NCBI GenBank assembly: GCA_905221605.1
Contig: CAJNDS010000194.1
Location: 62,001-126,000 of the forward strand
Reading direction: 5' to 3'
DNA length: 64,000 nt
Source of the DNA: Symbiodinium natans
Lineage: Eukaryota > Sar > Dinophyceae > Suessiales > Symbiodiniaceae
Shown here: piece by piece, positions 1 to 10,539 of the stretch
How positions within the stretch are numbered: the stretch's first letter is position 1
Layout: every line of letters begins with the position of its first letter
The notes under the pieces: model-generated
Told to the model about the DNA's origin: nothing
Seen by the model: only the letters and a program-made list of their open reading frames with translations
Database searches by the model: none
Program-made: the position numbers and the translations under genes

Positions 1-51
1 TGCGTCAAAGCAGCCATACATGACTACCTCCCCATCGGTAGGTGGCCAAGC

Positions 52-1715
52 GTGATGTGAGCCCTCACATCTCCTCGCCGACTTCTGTCGGTTTGGGCAT
101 GGAGGGTCTGATTCTGGTTATTGAACCCTCAACCCTCACCGGCCAAGGAGATAGTTGCTTGGCCTTGAGTGCGAAGTTTCGACTGGGGGACTCTCCCGCT
201 TCCTGCGGGGCAGGTGGGGTCCCCGCCTGCTTGGGTTTACCTGATGGCTCTGATTGGAACGAAGCAGTCATGCCTGCTTTGGCCGTCGGACGAGACTCTT
301 GTGAGTCAAAAGAACGTTGCGCCTTGTGCTCGGAGAGGCTCCACTGGCTGACCACCATGGAGTGCTCTGGGCTGGTCCTACCCTTTGTTCTTGCCGTTAA
401 GTCCCCACTGGCTGACCACCATGGGGCAACTTTATACTTCGGATCAAGAAGGTTGACACCTGCAACGTCCCGTGCCAAGGCACGACTATGCCCCACCTGT
501 GATGGCGGACTTGTGAACCTTCTCGTGAACGGCCTTGGCTGGTGCTGAATGTATTCGCATCGGTGGCTGCATGATGGTGGTTTTGTGAATCTGGCAACGT
601 CGCATTTTGCGACGCACCTGCGCACTCGGTGCTACATGTGTGCTCCCGGCCTCTTCGACGATTTCGAGTACTGAGTGCACAGGGTGACCTAGCAGTTCGG
701 CGCGCTGGCTGTGGACACTTCTACGTGGAGATTATGCACCCGCTGACTTGGCAGGGAGCCATTCCCCACTTGTAGAACAACCTGGCCCTCTTGAGACTCT
801 AGAGGGTCACCCTCGTCTGAGCTTGGCCTGCGGCAGGGCAAGTGGGCTCCCCGCCCGCGTGGATGTTACCTGAAGGCTCTGATTGGACCAAAGTAGCAAT
901 ACCATGGAGATCCTTGCACTTCGGCACCAATGTGATGTGAGCCCTCCCATCTCCTTACCGACGTACCTCGCGGGTTTGGGTTTGGAGGGACCTGATGCGT
1001 GCCGATGCGCAGGCCAGCGCCAAGGTTGCGTGGCCTTGTGTGAGATGCCTAGACTGGGAGGTTCCTCGTTGTCATTATAAACCCTGTGGCGTTAAGGGTT
1101 TGGTAACTCGCTGTGGACTCTCCCCGTGGAATCGGTAGCTGCAGCTACTCTCGCCCCCCCTCTGGCCGTGCGCGGGCACCTCTCTGGGTGGGCACTTGTA
1201 CGCCAGGTTGACTGGAGAACCCTGTGCTCGGAGCTACTCCACTGGCTGACCACCATGGAGTGCCCTGGGCCGGTCCTGCTTTGATTGTTCTTGCTGTTAA
1301 GTCCCCACTGGCTGACCTCCATGGGGCATATGGCATATGCCCCCTGTGCCGGGCGCGGACACCTCTCTGGGTGGGCACTTGTACGCCAAGGTGAATGGAG
1401 CACCCAGAGCTCGGAGCTACTCCACTGGCTGACCACCATGGAGTGCCCTGGGCCGGTCTTGCCTTGATTGTTCTTGCTGTTAAGTCCCCACTGGCTGACC
1501 ACCATGGGGCATATGCACATCTCTCATCCCCCCTAGGGAGTCTGACTTGCAACATCCTTTCGCCATTGAGTGTCGGTTGTCTGTCATTGACAACGAGTAC
1601 GTGATCCGAACCTCTTCTGATGACCTCGGTTTGAATAACCGCTGTCGCACCAGTGGCTACATGATGGTGGTTTTGAGAATCTGGCAATGTCGCAATTTGC
1701 GATTCCCCCACAAGC
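52..1715. repeat. Diverged tandem duplication of a 0.6-0.8 kb module
   Basis: Two copies lie head to tail. Copy 1 begins near 52 (gtgatgtgagccctc) and copy 2 near 932. Near their ends both carry a block reading catgatggtggttttg (570 and 1661) followed by a similar 'tctggcaa' segment. Copy 2 is longer because an internal block was duplicated again. The overlapping ORFs on both strands run through the repeat and do not resemble any protein family, so I do not call a gene here. It may be a decayed mobile element or a local duplication. Confidence 0.75.
341..1507. repeat. Six copies of a 20-bp motif arranged in pairs
   Basis: The motif ccactggctgaccaccatgg occurs at 341, 405, 1239, 1305 (one mismatch), 1422 and 1488. 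The copies form three pairs with 64-66 bp between members, and the pair spacer is also conserved (ending in ttgctgttaagtccc). The pair was therefore duplicated as a unit, once between the two large modules and once more inside the second. Confidence 0.85.
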
Positions 1716-1964
1716 TCTGTGCTTCCTTGTGAACCGGGACTTCATTGACGACTTCGAGTTCTGAGTCCGTGGGGTATCTAGTAGTTCAGCGCGATTGCTC
1801 GCTTTGTTTCTTTGGTGTTTGTTTGCTTGGTGGTTGCTTGGTGTGTCTGGCGGATTGTGTGCGCTGACTTTGTTTCACCCTTTACGTCGAGCCCAACAAG
1901 ACCGGCCTACTGTGCTACTGATGTAGTAAAGAGGCGTCAGTCCAAAAAAAACAGCCAAAGTACA

Positions 1965-2985
1965 GCCAAAGTTTTTTTGAGGTCATGTTTCTTTGCTGGT
2001 AGCTTTGTTCCGCCTTTGCAGGTGCAAACAGGAAAAATGCACGTCAAGTCAAGCAGCAGAAAAAAAATGGGCTAAGTTTGAAGTCTTGGCTTTAACGCGA
2101 ACAGGGGAAACCGGTAGATGGGCTGCAACGACCGCAATTGCAGACCGCGACGGCGACGCGTGGGTGGTGGTGGCGGGCCGTGGACATGAGTCATGACTCA
2201 ATGACTCATGACTCATGACTATGACATGACTCATGACTCATAACTCATGACTCCCATGTCTTTGCACTTTCGTTTGATGTTGGTTTGATGGTAGGTGCGC
2301 CGTCTCATCCCTCTTTGAATTTCATTGCTCTAGCTTACTGTTGCGTCGAAGAAGCAGTGGAGGAAAAAAAATGACTCATGACTTCCACAAAATACATTCT
2401 GTTTTTTTTGAACGCCGCGTTTTTTCTAATGTTTTTTAAGATTTCCAATATGTTAAATTTTGATCCAAAGCAAGCCGGTTGGCTCAGTTTCAAAAAGTTA
2501 GTATGGATCATCTTGTTCATTTCGTTGACAATGTTTCTCAAACAAGGAAAAATTGAACAAAAATCAATTAACGTTTTTTTTTGATTTTGTTTTTCAGGCA
2601 AGTTTGTTCAGAGCGATTCTGTTTCTAAACAAGGCATTCCAAAATTATTATTCATATTGCAGACTTTGAAATGCTTCGAAACCAGTTTTTTTCTGTGTTT
2701 TAAACGTTTTTTCATGTTTGAAATTTTAAAAACAATTTGCTTTAAAAACGTAGCAAAAGAGCATCTCCAATTTGCATCTCAAGTATGGTGTGGCCTGCAT
2801 GTGTCAAGCCAGGACAGCTGAAAAACACAGACCAAGTTCTTTGAAGTCCTGTTTCATTGCTGGTGGTTTTGTTTCAGCCTTTTCTGCAAACAGGAAAAAA
2901 TGCACGTCAAGCCAAACAGCAGAAAAGAAAGATGGGCTGAGTTTGAAGTCTTGGCTGGATTCGACGCGAACAAAGCTGAAAGGAA
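1965..2985. repeat. Second diverged direct repeat (about 150 bp)
   Basis: A block at about 1968-2112 is repeated at about 2838-2985. Both contain a stretch like 'aaacaggaaaaa(a)tgcacgtcaag', then 'gaagtcttggct' and 'acgcgaac'. Each copy is followed by a GC-richer stretch and then an ATGACTC-rich microsatellite, so the duplicated unit is probably about 870 bp. The AT-rich segment between them (2340-2760) shows no coding signal. Confidence 0.7.
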
Positions 2986-3401
2986 ACCAAGGCAGTTTTT
3001 CATTGTTCATGACCCGTGTTTGTGGCCGATGGGTTGCGGCGGCCGCAATGACTCACGTGACTGCCGTGACTGTGGCTGTGACTGTGACTGATTCATGGTT
3101 CCTGATTCATGATGATCTCATGACTCATGACTCATGACTCGTGGCTCATCATGATCTCATGTCATGAGTCATGACTGAATGAATGATTGATGACTGATGA
3201 TTGATGATTCATACTTCACAATGCATAATGATTCATGATGCGATGCGATGATGCGATTATGATTGATGCCAATGCCAGGCAATGCGGCGGCAATGCCAGG
3301 CCAGGACCGCGTGCCAGCACCAGGACCGCCGGGAAGCCGGACTGCCAAGATGCCAGGGCTCAGGACTCAGGACCTGGCAGGATGATGATGACGACGATGA
3401 T

Positions 3402-3447
<46 letters not shown>

Positions 3448-3515
3448 ACAATGACACGATATGATGATATATGATATGCTATGATCTGATATGATGATGA
3501 TGATGATGATGGTAT
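2183..3515. repeat. ATGACTC-like and GAT microsatellites
   Basis: Imperfect ATGACTC/CATGACTC arrays occur at about 2183-2252 and 3113-3245. A (GAT)n array fills about 3380-3450, with a shorter one near 3490-3510. ORFs through these give poly-Asp, poly-His, poly-Ser and poly-Ile and are artefacts of the repeat. Confidence 0.9.
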
Positions 3516-3519
3516 GATG

Positions 3520-4640
3520 ACTGAAAATAAACCCTGGACACTTCGCTCCGTCGTAGGTAATGGGGCCATGTAATCCATGTGGCCCCCTGATTTGATGCCA
3601 AGCAGAGAGTGCTTCGCACCCCCATTTTGCCGTCAGGCAAAAAACCCAAGTTTTGAAGATAAAATTTTGCCCAATGTTAAGGTGGTTTGCAATTTGATAT
3701 TTTTGGAAGTTACTTTCTCCAATGTTAGAGGCCAGGCTTTGATTCAACACTTTGGAAGACAATTTACTCCAAAATGTTTTAGGGACCAGGAGAAGTTGTT
3801 CTGTGTCCTTAATTGCATACGAAAAAGTGGTTTATTTCAGCAAACACAAACAGAAGTCTACTACCAAAAGAAGTGCATTGCAAGCCTCCAGGCCCCAAAA
3901 AAAATCTTCTGGAAAAGTTAGCGTTTGCTTATTGGGCTTTTCCGGAACAGAGCTTTAGCATCGGTTCTCTGCTTAGAACAGTTCTATGGAAAATCAAATT
4001 TTTTTTGCCTCTAACTGGAAATTTTCACATTTTTCCAGCTGGAAAACAGTGCAATTTTGGAAGCAATTTCTGATTTCTTCTTTCTTACAACGGTTTTGGA
4101 ACTGCTGCACAGTTCAGTTTCGTGCCTTTCAGGTTTCTCTGTTGCTGTGCCTGCTGTCTGCTGTTGTGCCTGAAAACTGGTGCTTTTAGGTCTCTGCTAT
4201 TGTTGCCTTTAACTTGCCTTTCAAGTCCTTTGGGGTTGGTTGTGTGTGAGATTTGGAGGGTATTTGGAGTCAAGACATTTTGGAAGGTTGTTTTGCAATT
4301 TTTTTTCATATGACCCTTAGGCAACACCACGGGCAGATTCAACTTCTAAACTGTACAACTGGGTGCACTGAAAGAACACATTGGCACACCCAAGCAGCTT
4401 AGAGACGCGAACAAGACTCCAAGCAGAGTTGGCACAGCATTGATTGCAAGGGCACACCGTGTCATTTTGGCTGCAGACACTGTTAAGTGCAAGTCCGGGC
4501 AGACAACTAAGGGTGTTAGCGCTTGTTAAGCGCAGAAGCATGATGACTGGTGCTATCTTGACATTGGGGATCTTGTAGCAACGCGTGCAGAGATTGTAAA
4601 GTGGCTGCGTAAGTTTGGTCTGGAGTCAGACTTTTGGTGT
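3520..4640. other. Stretch with no identifiable gene
   Basis: About 1.1 kb of AT-leaning sequence. Short ORFs exist but show no family resemblance and no exon-like pattern. A diverged partial copy of the downstream 164-bp satellite (4226-4313, ggagggtatttggagtc and ttgttttgcaattttt) marks where the satellite family once extended. Confidence 0.6.
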
Positions 4641-4644
4641 TGTT

Positions 4645-5247
4645 AGGTTTGGGTTTCTCCAGTTTGAGGGTTTAGGATGGAGCCTTCAGCACGCAATTTC
4701 CTTTCTTTTGGGTTTCTTGGGGGTTTCGGGTTGGTTGTGTGTGGGATTTGGAGGGTATTTGGAGTCGAGACATTTTGGGAGGTTGTTTTGCGAATTTTTT
4801 TCATATGAGGTTTGGGTTTCTCCAGTTTGAGGGTTTAGGATGGAGCCTTCAGCACGCAATTTCCTTTCTTTTGGGTTTCTTGGGGGTTTCGGGTTGGTTG
4901 TGTGTGGGATTTGGAGGGTATTTGGAGTCGAGACATTTTGCGAGGTTGTTTTGCGAATTTTTTTTCATATGAGGTTTGGGTTTCTCCAGTTTGAAGGTTT
5001 AGGATGGAGCCTTCAGCACGCAATTTCCTTTCTTTTGGGTTTCTTGGGGGTTTCGGGTTGGTTGTGTGTGGGATTTGGAGGGTATTTGGAGTCGAGACAT
5101 TTTGCGAGGTTGTTTTGCGAATTTTTTTTCATATGAGGTTTGGGTTTCTCCAGTTTGAGGGGGAAGGATGGAGCCTTCAGCACGCAATTTCCTTTCTTTT
5201 GGGTTTCTTGGGGGTTTCGGGTTGGTTGTGTGTGGGATTTGGAGGGT
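4645..5247. repeat. 164-bp tandem satellite, about 3.7 copies
   Basis: Near-identical units start at 4645, 4808, 4972 and 5136 with the motif aggtttgggtttctccag. Each contains ggatggagccttcagcacgc, ggagggtatttggagtc and a final run of T before catatgagg. The last copy stops at 5247. Copies differ by only a few bases, so the amplification is recent. Overlapping ORFs of 60-98 aa in several frames repeat themselves and are not genes. Confidence 0.93.
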
Positions 5248-5261
5248 GTTTGGAGGGCCGG

Positions 5262-5372
5262 AGGCTTGGGGCTTGGGGCTTGGGGCTTAGGGCTTAGGGC
5301 TTACGGCTTAGGGCATAGGCCTTAGGGCTTAGGGCTTAGGGCTTGGGGCTCAGGGGGCTTAGGGGGCTTAAG
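5262..5372. repeat. Degenerate telomere-like repeat (GGGCTTA)n
   Basis: Runs of gggcttgg, gggcttag and related 7-mers abut the end of the 164-bp satellite. They resemble a degenerated TTTAGGG-type (plant/dinoflagellate-type) telomere repeat. At an internal position they are interstitial. Similar TTTAGGG-like blocks lie at 51595-51650, 51885-51945, 55585-55640 and 57088-57190. Confidence 0.6.
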
Positions 5373-5625
5373 GGGCTGTTTCCAGCCAGGGGCTGTTTCC
5401 AGCCAGGGGCTGTTTCCAGCCAGGGGCTGTTTCCAGCCAGGGGCTGTTTCCAGCCCAGGGCCGTTTTCCAGCCAGGGACTGTTTCCAGCCAGGGGCTGCT
5501 TCCAGCCAGGGGAGGCACATTTTTTTTGGGGTTTGTTCCACCCCGGAGCAAGTTCCAGCCCGGGGTTTGTTCCATTCAGGGGTTTGTTCCCGCCAGGGGT
5601 TCGTTCCAGGCAGGGGTTCATCACC
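5373..5625. repeat. 18-bp minisatellite
   Basis: Tandem units of gctgtttccagccagggg run from about 5373 to 5515, then diverged relatives (gtttgttccaxxcagggg) continue to about 5620. ORFs on both strands read the unit as proline/glycine-rich peptides and change content with frame, so they are not coding. Confidence 0.88.
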
Positions 5626-5629
5626 CACG

Positions 5630-7640
5630 CAAAGTTGGGGCAGTTTCCTGCATGGATTTTTTTGGTTTCTTGCACTGTCTACTGCGTAGAACTGTTTTGC
5701 ATGTTGCAGCGTTCTTCAAAGAATCTGCCGCGTAGACTTGTTTTCTGTCCTTCTGGAACGACCTAATTGCTCGATGGATTTACTTGGTGGGGCGACTACT
5801 ACAGCGTCGGCTGCATAGAACTTTGCGTATTGGATTGTCTGCGCGACGAGCCATACTTGGGAGTTTGTGTTTTCTCTGCATACCCCGGCAGACCAAACAG
5901 CTGTATGTAGCGGAACGTCCCAGCACGCAACACATTTCTGGGTGTCGTACATTCTATGTAGTACGTGCCCCAACAAGTAAAACAAATAGAGGGGGGAGGT
6001 CGCCCCAGAAGGAAATCAAACCTATGTAGTAGACGACTAGGAGATGACCGAAATAGCAAAACCGCATGTAGTAGAGGCCCCAAAGCGCAAAACAATTCCG
6101 GGTAGGCTTCGGGCGCCTTGGCTACGATATGTGTTGTCAGGTCACATATTTTAAACACGGCCGTCACAAGTTGGTCGTTTGCTTTTCGTGGACGTATTCC
6201 AAAGTCGTTTTGCCCAACAAGAGCTTGCCGCGAAATATTGGGTGTTTGCCCTGAAAGAACTTGTTCATACATTATTGTGTATCAGTGGGAACCTGCTGAA
6301 ACAATTTGGGCATTGAAGCAAGAGGGCCGCACATTAGGGTGCTCACCTTGCGTGGACTTATCCAAAAGTCACGAAAGCTAGCTCCTTGGAGCTCGCGAGA
6401 GTTGTCGTTTACAAGAATTCTCTCTAGTGTTCAGCCCCCCCTCCCCCCCCTTATAGGATTGACAAAATCAATCTTAAGGTGTCCCCCCCCCCCCCCCCCC
6501 CGTCCTTTCAGGGTCGCCTTAATTGATTTCTGGGGAGGGGAGGGGGGGGCCCCCCCCCCCCCCCCCCCCGACTCGAAAAAAGCTTGCTTGTCAGCCGCGT
6601 TTCTAGCTTTCGTGGCCCCGATCTCAAGTTGTCTGACCCAAACAGACGGCAACAAAGTGAGCTGCTTACTTTACTGCCTGGAAGGCAGCAACGGACCAAC
6701 ATCTTTTCTGGCTTCCCACTGCTTTCTTCTGGTCTCCTTCAGAGTACATGAGACTTAAGGGGAACCACCTACCCCCCCTACTTTTGGTTTCTTTGTTTTT
6801 CCGTCTTTCAAGACAGGAGGCAGGGTGTCACACATCAGCCTCCTTCCCTTTCTTCTTGTTTCAATCGAGGTTGCTTTATCTTTTCGTCCTTAGCTTTTTC
6901 TTTCCAGACAAAGGGGAAGAGATGAAAGCAGAGAGGGGCAGGAACAGCTTTGGCATCCTTGATCTCTTCTGTTCCCCTCCTTCTCAAAGCAAATCGTCAA
7001 GAAGAAAGATGGAGAGAAAGAGAGAGAGAGAGAGAGACAGAGAGAAGGAGAGAGAGAAACAAAAAGTGGAGGCGGACTGACAGACAGGACCTGGGACGCG
7101 CGCGTCCTTCGGGACGCGTGTACAGAGAGAGTGAGATAAAGAGACTCCTTGTCGCAGTGACTGCCCACCCCCACACACCACCGTGAACGTTGCGGAGGGA
7201 GTATCCCAAAACTTTGACAGCCCTAGAGGCGGCACTCGTGGAGGCATCACCCCCGGCACGAACATTGAGGTACTCAGGTAGGCCTGCTGTGATGTGGTTC
7301 GTCGGGTGCCTCGCGAGTGTGTCTTTGTTTCGTTCAAACAGACCGTGGACTGGACGCGCCCTTCGGGGCGACCCTCCTCTGCCCGGGGAGGGGGGCGGGC
7401 GGGCGCATGCGTGCGGGAGAGAAATAGAGAGATAAAGAGAGAGAGAGCGACAGAAAGGGTCGAATAGAAAATTCTTCTATTCAGTGCGATCACTTCTGAT
7501 CTCGGCATGTGCTGCTTATAACAACAAAAACCCTCCGTATGTTCAAAGTGCCTCCTCAGTACCGATACCAAGTGCGGCTCAGCAAAAGTTTCTTGCAGTG
7601 TCTACTAGATACGAACTGTTGTGAGTGTATCCCATCTTTG
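5630..7640. other. Non-coding stretch with poly-C/poly-G tracts and GA repeats
   Basis: No supported exon. 6429-6575 has several C runs of up to about 20 and a G run directly followed by a C run, able to fold back on itself. 7015-7065 is (GA)n and 7430-7455 is GA-rich. The sense-strand ORFs rich in Glu/Arg are driven by the GA repeat. Confidence 0.6.
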
Positions 7641-7725
7641 CATCGAAACAGCCTGGTGCGAAGATCTTTTGCTGGACCACGCTTTGCTTCGAAAGTATAA
7701 GAAGACAGCCTACAACACCTGCACA
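7640..7725 (+). pseudogene. Fragment copied from the 3' part of the BspA-like gene
   Basis: The segment ctggaccacgctttgcttcg is found here (7672) and inside the BspA-like gene at 10275. Similarity extends from about 7640 to 7725 against about 10242-10325: both read agatctttxgxtgctggaccacgctttgcttcgaaagxataagaagaxagcctacaa. In the intact gene this encodes the linker before the membrane helix. Here there is no repeat domain before it and no helix after it, so it is a dead partial copy. Confidence 0.8.
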
Positions 7726-9230
7726 TTTCTTCGAAGCTTGTTCCTGAGCTGTTGCTAGAGCATTTTGAAAACAACTTGACTGACAAAAAGAGACTGAGAG
7801 TGCAATCGTGGCCTGTTGTGGCCCCTACGCTCCTCTTGCACACGGAGAGCCGGCAGGAGCCTAAGGTGACAACAGTGCGCGGTCAAAGACGTGCAGCAGC
7901 TCGCTTTCGGAGCACGCAAAACCATAAACTTGCCTGAACATCGCCAATCTTCATGTAGCTCTTGTGCTTAGGAAATCAGCATTTAACTTGGCGGCGCGGT
8001 CTGGAGATGGCTCTGCTCGTGTCTTAGTATGCGAGTTTTCAACGATGGTCACTTGTGTTACAACCGTAGCCGTAGCCAGCAAATTTCAATTCCGACCAGA
8101 ATCATCGTCAAGACCGTCAAGAGTTCTCAAAAAGGGGCACTGATTTGCGGCATTCACTCATTGGATCATGACATGCCCGCCAACACTGCATGGATCTCTG
8201 TTTTCATCTTGGGCTTCTCAAGAAGGTTTAAAGGCTCAAGAGCTCCGGGTGTGAATCCCAAGTTCTTCCTGTTGTCCTCGTAGTGGCGCCATGCAGATCT
8301 TACTTTGCTTGATGTTCCCTCACGCAGTTCCGACCAGCGGCAGCGCTTTCGCCAGCAAGTCGGAGCTGCGAGGGGCACTGGAGAGTTGGGTGACTCCAGG
8401 CATGGGGGTGGCTGGCTGAGGTGTACTGCCCAAATGGCTTGTGAGAATGTGCCCATGAGGCATCATGAGGCCATATGGCTTTCACGTCTGTTGCCGTACA
8501 GGTTCCGAAAGCGTTACATTCACAAACGGCTGAAGTCCAACGTGGATGCACATAGCGATTGAAGCAAGGCATGGTGTTGATAAGCCTCTTGCGTCTGTCC
8601 AAATGGGAATGTTGCTTTCATCTAGCCCTCAAGCAGCTTCAAAAAACGGGGGGGGGGGGTTGCTCTCTTTGTTTCCTGTGGGGAGGGGGGTATTTGGCGC
8701 TGCTTCAGAACCCCCAAGATGCCCCGTGACACTGCAAAAAAGTACCTTCGCTTGTGGTCTCTGCTCGGGTGCCTATTTTCGTTTTTCGGGCCTTGGGGAT
8801 CCTTGGGGTGCTGTCCCAGAGCTTCCTTGAGGCACCCTGAGCCGAGTTTGAGAGAATTGCAGCTCCTCATTTGGCGATTTTGGCAGTGTGGGGGCGGTGG
8901 ACGCGGTGTTCGGGGTGTGGGCGGGGAAGGGTTGTGAAGGGGGGGGGGAAGGAGACCAGAACCTTGGTGTGCTTGTTCTGGAGGAACTTTTTCAATCTGA
9001 AACAACTGAACTGGTCCGGTTGTTCGTGACACACGATGACCAGCTCTACCAATCAAGATCCCAAGTTCCAGCAGACCAGAACCTCAAGTATTGTACTCAG
9101 TAATCGGCAGCAAGTTTAGAATAGCTGGTGAGTATACTCGGCCCCGAAAAAACAAAACCCCAAAAGCCCTAAACCCGACGAAACCGCTTTTGCCGGAATA
9201 AGCCCGACAAAGCCTTGAGCCAGGCAACCG
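7726..9230. other. Stretch with no identifiable gene
   Basis: Short ORFs only. 8643-8960 is G-rich, with runs of 9-11 G and the motif ggggaaggagaccagaacc (8944), which resembles G-rich segments at 34950 and 26105. I see no exon that I can assign. Confidence 0.5.
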
Positions 9231-9237
9231 CCCCGGC

Positions 9238-10534
9238 CTCATCGCTATGTACGGGGAGATCGGCGACTGGGAATGTGTCCGCGGTGACCGACTTCTCTGA
9301 GCTGTGCCGGGATTTAGATTTCAAATGAGGATATCAGCGGCTGGGAAACCTCCCAGGTGACGACCACGAGACGGCTCTTCAAGGGCGCTGTGAACTTCAA
9401 CCAACCGATCGGCTCCTGGGATACCTCGAGTGTGACCGACATGTCACAAATGTTTAGCCTCAAATGTTGTTTAACCAGCCGCTCGGCGATTGGAACACCT
9501 CCAGTGTGACCGACATGTCCTTCATGTTCGATGGCACGTTGGCTTTCAATCAGCCAATCGGCTCCTGGGACACTTCCCAGGTGACCACCATGCAAAATAT
9601 GTTCGCGGATTCCGACAGCTTCAACTCCCCAATCGGCAATTCGACTACGTCAAGCCGGACAAATGCACGAGGCATGTTTAATACCGCGTTGAGCTTCAAC
9701 CAGCCCATCGGCTCTTGGGACACCTCGAACGTGGTGGAGATGAGATTCATGTTTGAAGGCGCTCAGAGCTTCAATCAGGCCATCGGCTCTTGGGACACCT
9801 CGAAGGTGGAGATGACCGGCATGTTCCGGGGAGCTGTGGCTTTCAACCAGCCCCTTGACTCATGGGATACCTCTTCCGTGACAGACATGTCCGCCATGTT
9901 CGAAGGTGCATCGTCCTTCGACCAGCCCATTGGCTCTTGGGACACCTCGGAAGTGAAGTTTCTGTCCAGGATTTTCGTGAATGCTGTGGCTTTCAACCAG
10001 TTCATTGGATGCTGGGATGTGTCCTCGGTGCTGTTTATGGAAGACATGTTCATCGGGGCCTCGAGTTTTCCGGTACCCCCATGTCCTGGTGGAAGTATCA
10101 GCGCGAGCAACGGCCTGGGCTGTGCTCCTGAACCAGACTGCACCAATGGAACGCCCACCGATGTCGCGACATGCCCACCAGTCAATGAGTCCTGTGGGGC
10201 CTGCGATGCAGGGTTTGTGTTGACAAAGGACCAGCTTTGTGTCGAAGCAACCGGCTGTGGAGATCTTTCGTTGCTGGACCACGCTTTGCTTCGAAAGGAT
10301 AAGAAGAAAGCCTACAATAAATGTCTCAAGCACTCCCTCATTGGCTACAGCCAGCTCCCGGACAACGACGAGCTGGAATCGATGTATGGGCTCACGTCTC
10401 GATCGCCAGGGCTCGCGCTGCTCAACATTGCCGGCGCCACGGCCGTATTGGTGGCTGCCGTGTTTCTCTGCCGGGGCTTCCGGAGGAACTGGTTCTCATC
10501 CTATGATGAGGTGCCAGAAGAAGCATTGCCTTAA
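9238..10534 (+). CDS. BspA-like (DUF285) repeat surface protein with C-terminal membrane helix; 5' part frame-broken
   Basis: An uninterrupted frame runs 9464-10534 and encodes about eight copies of the BspA/DUF285 repeat of roughly 25 residues, pattern FNQPIGSWDTSxVTxM then MF. A Cys-rich EGF-like segment follows (C at residues about 205-265), then a linker, one hydrophobic helix (ALLNIAGATAVLVAAVFLC, about residues 317-336) and a short acidic cytosolic tail ending in a TAA at 10532. The family is an extracellular repeat fold, often adhesin-like; a type I surface protein is inferred. Upstream, the same repeat continues in other frames (YGEIGDW near 9255, SAVTDFSELC near 9277, ISGWETSQVT near 9333). 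The frame breaks are near 9270, 9324 and 9460. Either the gene is decaying at its 5' end or these are assembly errors. No signal peptide is visible. The frame is intronless in this part. Confidence 0.88.
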
Positions 10535-10539
10535 CGAGG

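Noticed and set aside
3257-3762. ORFs encoding poly-His, poly-Ser, poly-Asp and poly-Ile
   Set aside because: All are translations of the (GAT)n microsatellite in different frames and have no flanking protein-like sequence.
4615-5325. A row of overlapping 60-100-aa ORFs that look like a repeated small protein family
   Set aside because: They are the 164-bp satellite read in several frames; the unit is not a multiple of three, so no frame is kept from copy to copy.
5322-5735. Pro/Gly/Trp-rich repeat proteins on both strands
   Set aside because: The 18-bp minisatellite is open in all frames; nothing else supports coding.
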